Below are positions 1 to 8,718 of a DNA stretch of 39,658 nt, in pieces. The notes beneath the pieces are model-generated. The model had not been told where the DNA came from. It worked only from the letters and a program-made list of their open reading frames with translations, and ran no database searches. Location: positions 1 to 39,658 of the forward strand of contig JAJQAY010000097.1 of the NCBI GenBank assembly GCA_021203515.1, given 5' to 3'. Position numbers and translations under genes: made by a program. Within the stretch, counting starts at the first letter, position 1. Every line of letters starts with the position of its first letter. Origin of the DNA: Bacteroides sp. (GTDB lineage: Bacteria; Bacteroidota; Bacteroidia; Bacteroidales; Bacteroidaceae).

Positions 1-1
1 T

Positions 2-52
2 TAGACAAATATTGTCTTTACGGTACACACAAGATTAAAACAGACAATTCCG
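2..52. repeat. Terminal inverted repeat, left copy (51 bp)
   Basis: These 51 bases are the exact reverse complement of 39608-39658 at the other end. The outer part holds a small palindrome, AGACAA-ATA-TTGTCT. The repeat stops 14 bases before the first ATG of the DUF6175-like gene. It may be the end of a multicopy element such as an insertion sequence that broke the assembly, or a shared assembly-graph overlap. No transposase gene is visible. Confidence 0.85.
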
Positions 53-66
53 TTTATTAATATAGA

Positions 67-981
67 ATGATTATGAGGATATTATTTTCTTTCTGAGTAT
101 GTTTCTGCCCCTTTCTTGTGTCTTTGCACAAGGCACGCAGGCAAGGCAGGCAAACGTCATCGTAGTTCCGTTTGTAGAACCCGGTGAGGGGAGAACGACC
201 GGATAAAAGATGCTGTCTTGAATGATGACGCTGTGCCGTTGGCTTTGTCAAAGATAAAGGAGGAGTTCAATCTGCGTAATTTCAAGACGATTGATTTTAT
301 GGCAGAGTTCCAGCGAGTGCAGAACCGTGCATATGCGGCATCTGCCATAAACGCGAAGTCCACCGGATTGCAATCGTATATAGACGGAGCGAGAGCCGAT
401 ATTTATGTGACGGTGAAGATTTCCAAAGAAGACTTTGCGGGCGGAGCGTCGAATGTCACTCTTCTGCTGGAAGCAAAAGAGCGTGAGACAGGTTTCTCTT
501 TGGCAAACGCGAGCGTCGTAAGCGATCGCTTCCGTGCTTCGAAAAAGGAGTTGACGGAATATGCGCTGGAAGGCATTTCCGAGAACTTCTTTAACCAACT
601 GAAGCAGGCGTTCCGGGATATGGTGACCAATGGACGCGAAGTAAATGTGGTGGTGAATGTGGATGAAAACTGTGACTTCGACATGGAGAACGATGTGGTG
701 GGAACCCAGGATATGACGTTGAGCGATGAACTGGACGAATGGGTGCTTGCCAATGCCTTTAAGGGAAATGGTGAAGTTCGTTCGGGCGGTAATGGGCTGA
801 ATGTCTATATGCGTGTTCCGGTGTACGACCCCGATACGGGAAGGCCGCGCTCCATAAAATCGAAACCGGTAAGCTGAGAAGATTTATAACCGGTTTGCTG
901 AAAGAAAAAGGTTTCACTGCCAGCGAGAAGGCTGCGTCGGGACAGTATGTACAGATTTTAATTCAAGATTCAAGGGAATAA
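67..981 (+). pseudogene. DUF6175-like secreted protein, three apparent frameshifts
   Basis: I recognise the pattern of the Bacteroidetes DUF6175 family: an early IVVPFVEPGE segment, then ALSKIKEEFN and FKTIDFMAEFQ, a middle region on nucleotide- or metal-free beta strands (ADIYVTVKIS), and a C-terminal ITGLLKEKGFTASEKA helix. The function of the family is unknown. The start is probably ATG 67 or 73, followed by a signal peptide ending near CVFAQ. Three changes of frame are needed to read the whole protein: one near 84-96, one in the G-run at 186-191 and one near 836-842. Each is explained by a single missing base. The longest uninterrupted piece runs from 218 to 877. After the third shift the frame continues as ALHKIETGKL to a TAA at 979-981. 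It is probably one gene of about 300 codons, either broken or badly sequenced. The family assignment rests on remembered resemblance. Confidence 0.6.
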
Positions 982-996
982 CATAAGGCTGAACGT

Positions 997-1041
997 CCGG
1001 TATGTATTTGATAAAGTACATGACCGGGCTTCTGCTTTTTT
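997..1041 (+). terminator. Probable intrinsic terminator after the DUF6175-like gene
   Basis: CCGGTATGTA (997-1006) pairs with TACATGACCGG (1017-1027) with one bulged base, and the stem is followed by a T-run at 1036-1041. It lies 16 bases past the reconstructed stop codon and 14 bases before the next start codon. It may therefore attenuate rather than isolate the downstream genes. Confidence 0.5.
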
Positions 1042-1054
1042 AATAACTATAAAT

Positions 1055-2215
1055 ATGAAGAAGTTTCTATTTCTGCTGATAACGGTACTTTGTGCCACTC
1101 AACTTTGGGGGCAGGCCATTGACTTTTCTATCCTCGGATTGCCGGAAGGAAGTGAATTGTCTCCTGCATCGCAGGAGATGCTTCAGACTAAACTGAAACA
1201 GATTATTACCCGGAACAGTGCGGGTGCGTCAAACGATTATAATGTTTTTGTCATAGAGCCCGACATTGAGGTGGTGGACAAGCAATCTACTACGGGATTG
1301 ATGCGTAATGCCACATTAGTAAAAGGCGAGTTGACCTTGACCGCCAAAAACAAGATAGACGGAAGTCTGTATTACAGTACGGTCATTGCTGTCTCCGGAC
1401 AGGCGGCAGAAGGTGCAGACCCCTATAAAGCTATGATTTCGAATATCCGCACCTCCGATCCGGCGTTTACCCGTTTCATCCGTCTCGCCCGGCAGAAGAT
1501 ACAGGATTATTATGCTGCCGACTGCGCCACTATTCTCCAGAAGGCGCAAAGTTTGTATGATATGAAGAACTATGAGGAAGCTATAAGATACCTTTCCGCC
1601 ATTTCGGAAAGTGTGCCTTGCTATGAGCAGGCTTCTGTTTTCCAGGCCGAATTGGCGCAATACATACCCAATGCTCCGGATACGGTGATTGTGCAGAGGG
1701 TTGTGGAGAAACCTGTAGAGGTGGAGAAGATCGTGGAAGTGGAGAAAGTCGTAGAGGTGGAAAAAGTAGTGGAGAAACCGGTTGTTGTAGAAAAGATAGT
1801 GGAGAAGCCGGTGATTGTGGAGAAAGTAGTGGAAAAGCCGGTTGCCAATGCCACTCCGAAAGTGAACTGCGAAATCACCTATTCTACAAACCGCTTGCAG
1901 TTCAAGATTTTGAAGTGCACCGGAAACCCCTCTCAACAACGCATCACGATATTGGCCGAAATGACGAATGTAGATACAAACCGGAACGCCGAAGAGCACA
2001 TGCGGTTTATTTCTGCCATTACCGATAGCGGTACGGAATGCAAGAGCTTTGAAATACAGAACGGCTCTTGGATGAAGATGCCTCCGCGCGTACCCGTTCG
2101 TCGCGAGTTCTATGTGACGAAGGTCTTTGATAAATTCTCAAGTTTCTCTTATATAGAGTTGAGTGTTGCAGATACACGGGTGTACATTCGTAATCTGCCT
2201 ATTCAGTGGCAATAA
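1055..2215 (+). CDS. Exported protein with VEK/PVxVEK repeat
   Basis: This is a 386-residue protein of unknown function. The N-terminus MKKFLFLLITVLCATQLWGQ is a clear signal peptide with likely cleavage after WGQ, so the protein is exported. Residues 21-205 form a mixed domain; the stretch around 157-205 (ATILQKAQSLYDMKNYEEAIRYL) resembles a TPR-like helical pair. Residues 215-263 are a low-complexity run of short units such as VVEKPVEVEKIVEVEK, probably an extended, surface-exposed spacer. Residues 270-386 form a beta-rich C-terminal domain (CEITYSTNRLQFKILKC, YVTKVFDKFSSFSYIEL). The next gene starts 5 bases after the stop, so the two are very likely co-transcribed. The bacterial host could plausibly use it as an envelope or periplasmic linker protein, but that is inference. 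Confidence 0.8.
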   Translation: MKKFLFLLITVLCATQLWGQAIDFSILGLPEGSELSPASQEMLQTKLKQIITRNSAGASNDYNVFVIEPDIEVVDKQSTTGLMRNATLVKGELTLTAKNKIDGSLYYSTVIAVSGQAAEGADPYKAMISNIRTSDPAFTRFIRLARQKIQDYYAADCATILQKAQSLYDMKNYEEAIRYLSAISESVPCYEQASVFQAELAQYIPNAPDTVIVQRVVEKPVEVEKIVEVEKVVEVEKVVEKPVVVEKIVEKPVIVEKVVEKPVANATPKVNCEITYSTNRLQFKILKCTGNPSQQRITILAEMTNVDTNRNAEEHMRFISAITDSGTECKSFEIQNGSWMKMPPRVPVRREFYVTKVFDKFSSFSYIELSVADTRVYIRNLPIQWQ

Positions 2216-2220
2216 AAAAG

Positions 2221-3528
2221 ATGGTTATGAAACGATTTATGTGGTTGGTCTGTGCGCTGCTATTGGCGGTGAGCGCAGGTGCCCAACCTAAAGTGATAGA
2301 AAAAAGTGCCAAGAAAGTTCCGGGTTGGATGAATACGGCGGTGGATGGTTATCTGATTGTGACCGTCAACGCTAATTCTTTGGCGGAGGCGCAGACAAAA
2401 GCTCTGACCGAGATAACGGAGCGTATCATTCAGTCTGTAGCCAGCAATGTCTCGGTTTCCAAGAAGAACGTACTCTCGGAGGTCAACGTGAATGGGAATA
2501 TCGAGTCTACCGATGCTTTTTCTCAAGTGTCCAAAATCAAATCGGCCAATCTTCCTTTCCTGAAAGGCATTTCCCTGTCCAACGTCGAGGAGATATATTG
2601 GGAGAAGGCGCAGGATAAGGCTACGAAAAAGGAACATTATGATTACTCGGTAAAGTATCCTTTCTCGCGTCTGGAACAGCGCAAGCTGACGGCTGAGTTC
2701 GAAGCGCTGGATGCGGAAAAGGTTGCCAAGTATAAAGAACTGGAACAGAAGATACAGGAAATTGAGTCTGTCGATGAGATTAAGCAAGCCATCACAGAGC
2801 TGAACACCCTTTCCGAATATTTCTTCGATGATGTGCGTTTGAGCCAGGTGAAAGGTTTGACGGCTCGCTATAAGCAACTTTACGAGTCGCTTACTTTGAC
2901 CGGTACTTTTCTTGAAAGCGGTAAATACCAGTGTCAGGTACTGCTAGACGGTAGTCCCGTCAGAGTGTCTGTAAAACCTAAAGTGACCTCCAACTGTGCA
3001 AGTCAAATCAGCGCCCGTCCGTCCGACGAGATGTTTATCATTTCCTATAATGCGGAAGATTGCCTGCCTGAAGAGGAAAACTTCTTGAATATCTCATTGG
3101 TCGTCGAAGGGAAGCGCCTGCAACATAAGGCATTTCTGAACGAAGTCGGTGTCGGTGCTGCGTCTTTCTCCGTCATACCCGAAGGAAAACTTATTCTGAC
3201 TGCCGACTCCGTAGCCGACCGGAAGATATTCAATATCAATATCCGCCTGACGTTGAACAACCGGGGCGGTACGCCTTTCGGCCTGAAGTCGCTGGAACTC
3301 CATGTTCCCGAGATTTCTACTCCCATCATATTCGATGATATTGACGGAGTGTACAAGACGAAAGGAATTATTCAGATTAAGGCGCTGGCGGAAGGCGAAT
3401 TTACGGCTAAGGAGAAGAAAAGTGCCGCTTTCTCTTTCGTACAAGGGGTCATCACTTTCGTGAACCCTGTGACCGGGGCCGTGGAGCGCACAAAACTCTC
3501 GCTGCCTTATATAACAAATTGGGAATAG
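2221..3528 (+). CDS. Exported LPP20-like protein
   Basis: I chose ATG 2221 (second in-frame ATG at 2227), because it gives a signal peptide, MKRFMWLVCALLLAVSAGAQ, 5 bases after the previous stop. A GTG at 2206 would overlap the preceding gene and add a charged leader. The mature protein is about 415 residues. Residues after the signal peptide (VPGWMNTAVDGYLIVTVNANSLAEAQTKAL) resemble the LPP20-type fold seen in small envelope lipoproteins, where an exported 'trip through the envelope' domain follows a PxW motif; there is no lipobox Cys here, so the protein is not an obvious lipoprotein. A charged helical stretch (AEFEALDAEKVAKYKELEQKIQEIE, split at about residues 160-185) suggests a coiled coil. 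The C-terminal half is beta-rich and unassigned. It shares the PxW-type opening with the next gene, so the two may act together. Confidence 0.7.
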   Translation: MVMKRFMWLVCALLLAVSAGAQPKVIEKSAKKVPGWMNTAVDGYLIVTVNANSLAEAQTKALTEITERIIQSVASNVSVSKKNVLSEVNVNGNIESTDAFSQVSKIKSANLPFLKGISLSNVEEIYWEKAQDKATKKEHYDYSVKYPFSRLEQRKLTAEFEALDAEKVAKYKELEQKIQEIESVDEIKQAITELNTLSEYFFDDVRLSQVKGLTARYKQLYESLTLTGTFLESGKYQCQVLLDGSPVRVSVKPKVTSNCASQISARPSDEMFIISYNAEDCLPEEENFLNISLVVEGKRLQHKAFLNEVGVGAASFSVIPEGKLILTADSVADRKIFNINIRLTLNNRGGTPFGLKSLELHVPEISTPIIFDDIDGVYKTKGIIQIKALAEGEFTAKEKKSAAFSFVQGVITFVNPVTGAVERTKLSLPYITNWE

Positions 3529-3556
3529 AATTCTAGTATTAACAGTTAAATTAGAA

Positions 3557-4196
3557 ATGATTATGAGAAAAGGTTTTGCATTTTTTAGCGCTTGTCTGCG
3601 CTATATTATTCGGATGTGTGGCAAATGCCGACGCGCAGTCCAAGGCATTGAAGAAAGATGTCAAGAAGAGAGTAAAGGAACTGACTAAAGAGGGCTGGAA
3701 GCCTTTGGCAAGCTCTTCTACGTTGGAATATGCTTTTAGTAAATATCGTACTTATCTGGAAGAAGATCCCGAAAACCGCATTGAGTTGGTGGGTATTGCC
3801 ATCGGCAAGAACGTGAAAATCGGTAGAGAGAATGCGATAATGAACGGTATCACCAGTTATGCTTCCAGAGCAAAAGCGCAGGTGGTTGGTAAGATGAAAT
3901 CTTTGATATCTTCTGAAGCTTCTTCTACTCCGGAAGAAGAAATTGATAAGTTCGGTGCCGCCTATGAGTCCGGCGTGAACACGAAGATTGCCGGTCTTGT
4001 GAAGCAACACCTCGTTTTGGTGAGAGAAAATAAAGACGGCAGCAAGGAGTTCAACGTTTATATGTCTATTGACGAGGCCAAAGCCAAGAAAGCAAGAGAA
4101 GAGGCCGCATTGGAGGCCAAGAAACAAGCTGCTTTGGGCATTTTGTCTCAGCAGGTGGAAGAATTTATCGGTGAACCGGTAGAAGCAACAGACTAA
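3557..4196 (+). CDS. Small exported LPP20-like protein, frameshift at start
   Basis: The readable product is about 206 residues from a TTG at 3576, with signal peptide HFLALVCAILFGCVANADAQ. A better start is ATG 3557 or 3563 (ATGATTATGAGA, the same double-ATG layout as the first gene). Reaching it needs removal of one base in the AAAAGGTTTT run at 3567-3577, giving MRKVLHFLALVCAIL. The mature protein is rich in Lys and Glu. Its core (GWKPLASSSTLEYAFSKYR, ENAIMNGITSYASRAKAQVVG) looks like the LPP20-type domain of the previous gene. The last 50 residues (EAKAKKAREEAALEAKKQAA) are probably helical. The disruption may be a sequencing error, since the remaining frame is clean. Confidence 0.6.
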
Positions 4197-4278
4197 TCTG
4201 AATATATCGGAGATTGTGTCCTGTGGCAAATGCCTTTCGGGATGCAGCCTCTTTTTGGTTATTTAAAAATATGCGGTC

Positions 4279-5898
4279 ATGAAGAAAATAGTATGTTTTG
4301 TTGTAGGGCTTTTCTTCTCTTTCGTGGGGATGGCTCAAGAGAATAAAGATGACTTTTCCGACTTTATGAAGGAAGAGATGAAGAGCTTCGACAAATTTAT
4401 CGATGAGGCCAATAAGGACTTCATCAACTTCATGCGTGAGCCTTGGAAAGAGTTTGAGGCGGAAAAGCCCGTGATAAAGAGGGTGAAACCGGAACCGGTG
4501 AAGTCGGTGGTGTATGATGAGAAAACGGCACCGAAGGATGAGAAACCGGTGTGCCTGAGCATTGAAGAAATACTCGACATGACTACTTCAGCAGGGAAAC
4601 AAGCGCCCGTGATACAACTTAACGAAGTAGATAAAATCACTTTCGACAAGCCCGAGGTGATTGTCAAGAAGAAAAAGGATCCTACGGTCATTGTTATTGA
4701 GGAAAAGGTGGTAGACGAACCGGATGCCAAGCCGGAAACGAAACCCGTAGTGAAATCGGAGAAGAAGCCGGAGCGTCCTGTAGTCACTCCTGCCAAAACC
4801 TCTCCATTATATGCCGGTGGAATCGGTCGCAGCAAGATTATGTATGGTGGGCAGGTCTTTTATCTAAGCAATACCCTGAACCAGAAGTGCAAGCTGAACA
4901 GCTTGACTGAAAACACGATAGCAGATGCTTATGAGGTATTGTGCGGTTCCGATTATAAACCTTTGCTGACAGAGTGTACGCAGATAAAAAAAGGCCTGCA
5001 ACTCAATGATTGGGGTGTCTTTACGTTCGTCAAGCAAATATCCGATACTTATTGCAGTTCGGCCAACGAAAGCATTGTGATGCAGCAGTTTCTGCTGAAC
5101 GAAATGGGATACAAAGCCCGTATGGCAAGAAAAGCCAATGCCAATAAGATGATGCTGTTTGTGGCTACCGATTGCCATATTTATGCGCGTCATTATATCG
5201 CTTTAGGCGGGCAGGATTACTATAATCTCAGTGGCGACAATGAGCAGTGCCAGTTCTATATGTGCCAGAAGGACTCACCGAAGGCAAAGAACAGTGTAGG
5301 TATGTTGCTGCGCAGCGCTCCCAATTTTTCGGGTGCCGTAGCCACCTCTACTCATCAGGCAAAGGGAAGTGCGGCTAAGGTGACGATAGATGTACCCAAA
5401 GTCTTGATGGATTTCTACAAGGGCTATCCCCAATGTGACTATAGCGTATATTTCAAAGCTCCGGTCAATGGCAACATGGAGAGAACTATTCTTTCTTCAT
5501 TGGCTCCCTTGATACAGGGAAAGAGTGAGGCGGATGCCGCCAATATCCTGATAAACTTTGTACAAACCGCTTTCCAGTATCAGACGGATGACCAGCAGTT
5601 TGGCTATGAGAAACCTTTCTTTGTAGAAGAACTTTTCTACTACCCTTATTCCGACTGCGAAGACCGTGCAATCTTATTTTCTTACCTGGTAAAGAAGTTG
5701 TTGGGACTTGATGTCGTACTGTTGGATTATCCGGAACATATAGCTACCGCTGTCCGCTTCAATGGAAATGTCGGGGGTGATTATCTGATGGTAGGCGGGC
5801 AGAAATACACGGTTTGCGACCCGACTTATATCGGGGCATCCATCGGAATGACGATGCCGAGATATAAAACGGTAGCGGCAAAGGTGCTGAAATACTGA
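4279..5898 (+). CDS. Exported transglutaminase-like (Cys-His-Asp) protein
   Basis: This is a 539-residue protein with signal peptide MKKIVCFVVGLFFSFVGMAQ. Residues 21-170 are highly charged and Pro/Lys-rich (PETKPVVKSEKKPERPVV), probably a disordered linker. Residues 175-400 are an unassigned globular region that includes a second, incomplete thiol-enzyme-like look (QQFLLNEMGYKARM). Residues 400-539 resemble the transglutaminase-like/bacterial thiol hydrolase fold: SDCEDRA gives a candidate catalytic Cys460, YPEHIATAV gives His487, and YTVCDPTY gives Asp514, in the expected order and spacing. It probably cleaves or crosslinks peptides outside the cytoplasm. It closes the exported-protein cluster and ends 7 bases before the convergent corA gene ends. 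The substrate is unknown. Confidence 0.75.
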   Translation: MKKIVCFVVGLFFSFVGMAQENKDDFSDFMKEEMKSFDKFIDEANKDFINFMREPWKEFEAEKPVIKRVKPEPVKSVVYDEKTAPKDEKPVCLSIEEILDMTTSAGKQAPVIQLNEVDKITFDKPEVIVKKKKDPTVIVIEEKVVDEPDAKPETKPVVKSEKKPERPVVTPAKTSPLYAGGIGRSKIMYGGQVFYLSNTLNQKCKLNSLTENTIADAYEVLCGSDYKPLLTECTQIKKGLQLNDWGVFTFVKQISDTYCSSANESIVMQQFLLNEMGYKARMARKANANKMMLFVATDCHIYARHYIALGGQDYYNLSGDNEQCQFYMCQKDSPKAKNSVGMLLRSAPNFSGAVATSTHQAKGSAAKVTIDVPKVLMDFYKGYPQCDYSVYFKAPVNGNMERTILSSLAPLIQGKSEADAANILINFVQTAFQYQTDDQQFGYEKPFFVEELFYYPYSDCEDRAILFSYLVKKLLGLDVVLLDYPEHIATAVRFNGNVGGDYLMVGGQKYTVCDPTYIGASIGMTMPRYKTVAAKVLKY

Positions 5899-5905
5899 TT
5901 TGTCT

Positions 5906-6832
5906 TTAGAACCATTTAATCTTCCTGAACCATACGAATGTCAGTGCCGATAGTGCGGCAGACAATAGGATGATGGTTACGAATGCATGTGGAAAGCTCT
6001 CCAGGTGTATGTCTACATTCATGCCGTAAAAACTGGCTATCAATGTAGGTATCATCAGCGTGATGGAAAGGCTTGTCATGCGTTTCATGATGGCGTTCAC
6101 ATTGTTGGAGATGATGGAGGCGAAGGCGTCCATTGTTCCCGTGAGGATGTCACTGTAGATATTCACCATATTGTACGCCTGCTTCAGTTCGATAACCACA
6201 TCTTCCAGCAATCCGATGTCGAGATAATCCGTGTCCTGAAAGATTTTCTTTAGCCGTCCTATCATAACCTCGTTGCCACGGATGGAAGTATTGAAGTACA
6301 CCAGTGCCTTTTGCAGTTTCATCAACTGAAGAAGGTCTTCGTTGCGGATGCTTTTTTCCAGTTCTTTCTCGGCGTTGGCTACATCATTGTTGATTTGCTT
6401 CAGGTATTTCAGAAACCAGACGGCGGAAGAGTGGATGAGCCGTAAAATCAAATCCAGCTTATTATTGACGACTATCGCTTTCCGGCGGGTATATTGGATG
6501 AAGTCCGGTATCAGTTCGGTGTGGTGATAACACACCGAAACGATAATGTTGTCGTTGGTGATGATGCCGATAGGAATGGTGATGAACGGGGTGCCATGCT
6601 GGTTGCTCTGCATCGGGATGCGCAGAATGGTTAGTAGCCAGTTGCCCTCCGTCTCCGTACGCGGGCGTTCATCGGTGTCGGCTATATCTTCGAGGAAGGA
6701 CTCGGGAACTTTCATTTCTTGGGTGAGGAACTGGAAGTCGTTGTCATCCGGACATTCCACATTTACCCAGCAGTTGGGGCTCCATTCGGCTTTTTCAACA
6801 AAGCCGTTTTCGCTGTAGAGATACTTTCTCAT
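5906..6832 (-). CDS. corA: CorA-family divalent metal (Mg2+/Co2+) transporter
   Basis: This is a 308-residue inner-membrane protein. The signature YGMN (Gly-Met-Asn at 270-272) ends the first membrane helix (about 252-270), and a second helix follows at about 283-302, with a basic tail RKIKWF. This two-helix, C-terminal layout with the GMN loop is diagnostic of CorA-type pentameric channels. The N-terminal 250 residues form the cytoplasmic regulatory domain and the long stalk helix (KQINNDVANAEKELEK). The gene faces the exported-protein cluster and diverges from gpmI. Its start is supported by an unusually strong Shine-Dalgarno, AGGAGG, 8 bases upstream. The exact metal preference cannot be read from the sequence. 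Confidence 0.93.
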   Translation of the reverse strand: MRKYLYSENGFVEKAEWSPNCWVNVECPDDNDFQFLTQEMKVPESFLEDIADTDERPRTETEGNWLLTILRIPMQSNQHGTPFITIPIGIITNDNIIVSVCYHHTELIPDFIQYTRRKAIVVNNKLDLILRLIHSSAVWFLKYLKQINNDVANAEKELEKSIRNEDLLQLMKLQKALVYFNTSIRGNEVMIGRLKKIFQDTDYLDIGLLEDVVIELKQAYNMVNIYSDILTGTMDAFASIISNNVNAIMKRMTSLSITLMIPTLIASFYGMNVDIHLESFPHAFVTIILLSAALSALTFVWFRKIKWF

Positions 6833-6840
6833 CGTTTTGC

Positions 6841-6890
6841 CTCCTTTCTTTAAGTCCGAACAGAGGCACTGCGACCAACGTCTCCGTTCG
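6841..6890 (-). promoter_or_regulatory. corA leader: strong Shine-Dalgarno and adjacent stem-loop
   Basis: On the minus strand AGGAGG (6841-6846) lies 8 bases before the corA ATG. This is rare in Bacteroidetes, which mostly lack such sites. Twelve bases further upstream GAACGGAG pairs with CTCTGTTC (6859-6890), an 8-bp stem with one G-U pair. The arrangement could control ribosome access, but no known riboswitch family is evident. Confidence 0.5.
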
Positions 6891-6966
6891 CTTTATTGGT
6901 GGATACTATTGCACGTTCGTGGGTTTGAATCGTCCATACTTTTTTAATTTATGTTTTTAAGCGTGG

Positions 6967-6974
6967 CAAAAGTA
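6967..6974 (-). promoter_or_regulatory. Candidate -7 box for corA
   Basis: The minus strand reads TACTTTTG, an exact match to the Bacteroides TAnnTTTG box. I do not see a good -33 TTTG at the right distance. Transcription from here would give a leader of about 128 bases. Confidence 0.4.
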
Positions 6975-7016
6975 CACAAATCATTTGAAAGAGCACGCGT
7001 TAACCGTGTTTTTTTG

Positions 7017-7067
7017 TACCTTTGCGCCGGAAAATCAGTGCCTTTATAATAGGAAACGTTTTTCCGG
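7017..7067 (+). promoter_or_regulatory. gpmI promoter -7 box and leader hairpin
   Basis: TACCTTTG at 7017-7024 matches TAnnTTTG exactly; the -33 element is weak. Just downstream CCGGAAAA (7027-7034) pairs with TTTTCCGG (7060-7067), so the transcript would start within or next to a stem-loop. The gpmI ATG follows 36 bases after the hairpin. Confidence 0.55.
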
Positions 7068-7102
7068 TAATAAAGATTTTACAATTAAATTCTATTAATA
7101 TT

Positions 7103-8617
7103 ATGAGTAAGAAAGCCCTTTTAATGATTCTTGATGGCTGGGGTCTTGGCGATCAAGATAAAGACGATGTGATTTTCAATACACCTACTCCCTATTGGGA
7201 CTCTTTGCTGGCCAGTTATCCTCACTCACAGTTGCAGGCAAGTGGCGAGAATGTAGGTTTGCCCGACGGACAGATGGGTAACTCCGAAGTGGGCCACCTC
7301 AATATTGGTGCCGGACGCATCGTATATCAGGATTTGGTGAAGATTAACCGCGCTTGTGCAGACGGTAGTATCCTGAAAAATCCTGAGATTGTTTCCGCTT
7401 TCTCTTATGCCAAAGAAAACGGTAAGAGCGTCCACTTTATGGGGTTGACTTCCAACGGTGGCGTACACAGCTCTTTCGATCATTTGTTTAAACTCTGCGA
7501 TATTTCCAAGGAATATGGCATCGAGAATACTTTCATCCATTGCTTCATGGACGGTCGTGATACCGACCCGAAGAGTGGTAAAGGCTTTATCGAGCAACTG
7601 ACTGCACATTGCGAAAAGTCTGCCGGTAAGATTGCCTCTATCGTAGGTCGTTTCTATGCAATGGACCGTGACAAACGTTGGGAACGTGTGAAAGTTGCCT
7701 ACGACTTGTTGGTGAATGGTGAAGGTAAGGTTGCTTCCGATATGGTTCAGGCTATGCAGGAGTCTTATGACGAAGGCGTGACCGACGAATTTATCAAGCC
7801 GATTGTAAATGCTAATTGCGATGGTAAGATTAAGGAAGGTGACGTCGTAATCTTCTTCAACTACCGTAACGACCGCGCTAAGGAATTGACGGTTGTCCTG
7901 ACCCAGCAAGATATGCCGGAACAAGGTATGCGCACTATCCCAGGTTTGCAGTATTATTGTATGACTCCGTATGATGCTTCATTCAAAGGCGTTCATATCC
8001 TCTTCGATAAGGAAAACGTTCAGAATACATTGGGCGAGTATCTGGCTGCTCAAGGTAAAACGCAGCTTCACATTGCCGAGACAGAAAAGTACGCACACGT
8101 TACGTTCTTCTTCAACGGTGGTCGTGAAACTCCGTATGATGCCGAAGAGCGCATCCTCGTTCCCTCTCCGAAGGTTGCCACTTACGACCTGAAACCGGAA
8201 ATGAGTGCTTATGAAGTAAAAGACAAGTTGGTGGAAGCCATCAATACGAAGAAGTTCGATTTCATCGTTGTGAACTATGCCAACGGTGATATGGTAGGTC
8301 ATACCGGTATCTACGAAGCTATCGAGAAGGCAGTAAAAGCCATCGACGAATGCGTGAAGGATACGGTAGAAGCTGTCAAGGCTAACGATTATGAGGTAAT
8401 CATCATCGCCGACCACGGTAATGCCGACCACGCTCTGAACGAAGACGGCACTCCGAACACTGCCCACTCGCTGAACCCGGTTCCATTTGTTTACGTCACT
8501 GCAAACAAGGATGCAAAGGTTGAAAACGGTGTGTTGGCAGACGTTGCTCCTTCTATCCTGCACATCTTGGGTATGAAGCAGCCGGCTGAAATGACTGGTA
8601 AGGATTTGATAAAGTAA
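7103..8617 (+). CDS. gpmI: 2,3-bisphosphoglycerate-independent phosphoglycerate mutase
   Basis: The 504-residue enzyme interconverts 3- and 2-phosphoglycerate in glycolysis and gluconeogenesis, in the cytoplasm. The start ATG 7103 gives [14 protein letters not shown], the usual N-terminus of the family; a longer upstream extension in frame lies within the promoter and leader and is not used. Asp11 (DGWG) and Ser61 in MGNSEVGH are the metal-binding Asp and the phosphorylated Ser. IADHGNADH near the C-terminus provides the second set of Asp/His metal ligands. FMDGRDTDP and [15 protein letters not shown] are further family motifs. Length fits the roughly 510-residue family. This Mn2+-dependent form is of the alkaline phosphatase superfamily. 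It is followed by its own terminator-like inverted repeat. Confidence 0.97.
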   Translation: MSKKALLMILDGWGLGDQDKDDVIFNTPTPYWDSLLASYPHSQLQASGENVGLPDGQMGNSEVGHLNIGAGRIVYQDLVKINRACADGSILKNPEIVSAFSYAKENGKSVHFMGLTSNGGVHSSFDHLFKLCDISKEYGIENTFIHCFMDGRDTDPKSGKGFIEQLTAHCEKSAGKIASIVGRFYAMDRDKRWERVKVAYDLLVNGEGKVASDMVQAMQESYDEGVTDEFIKPIVNANCDGKIKEGDVVIFFNYRNDRAKELTVVLTQQDMPEQGMRTIPGLQYYCMTPYDASFKGVHILFDKENVQNTLGEYLAAQGKTQLHIAETEKYAHVTFFFNGGRETPYDAEERILVPSPKVATYDLKPEMSAYEVKDKLVEAINTKKFDFIVVNYANGDMVGHTGIYEAIEKAVKAIDECVKDTVEAVKANDYEVIIIADHGNADHALNEDGTPNTAHSLNPVPFVYVTANKDAKVENGVLADVAPSILHILGMKQPAEMTGKDLIK

Positions 8618-8634
8618 GTATATAGTTATATTTC

Positions 8635-8704
8635 AGGCACGGATTACGCGGATTTCACGGATTGATTAAAAGAATGCGTGTTGCCCGTAATCCGTGCCTT
8701 TTTG
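8635..8704 (+). terminator. Inverted repeat with T-run after gpmI
   Basis: AGGCACGGATTACG (8635-8648) is the exact reverse complement of 8686-8699, followed by TTTTT. The 37-base loop contains a further copy of the word CACGGATT. It works as a plausible gpmI terminator and belongs to the group of repeated intergenic words found through this window. Confidence 0.6.
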
Positions 8705-8718
8705 TGCTCTCAATAATT

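Noticed and set aside
6833..6990. M-box or other known Mg2+ riboswitch upstream of corA
   Set aside because: The leader is too short and simple for an M-box and I cannot match its conserved core.
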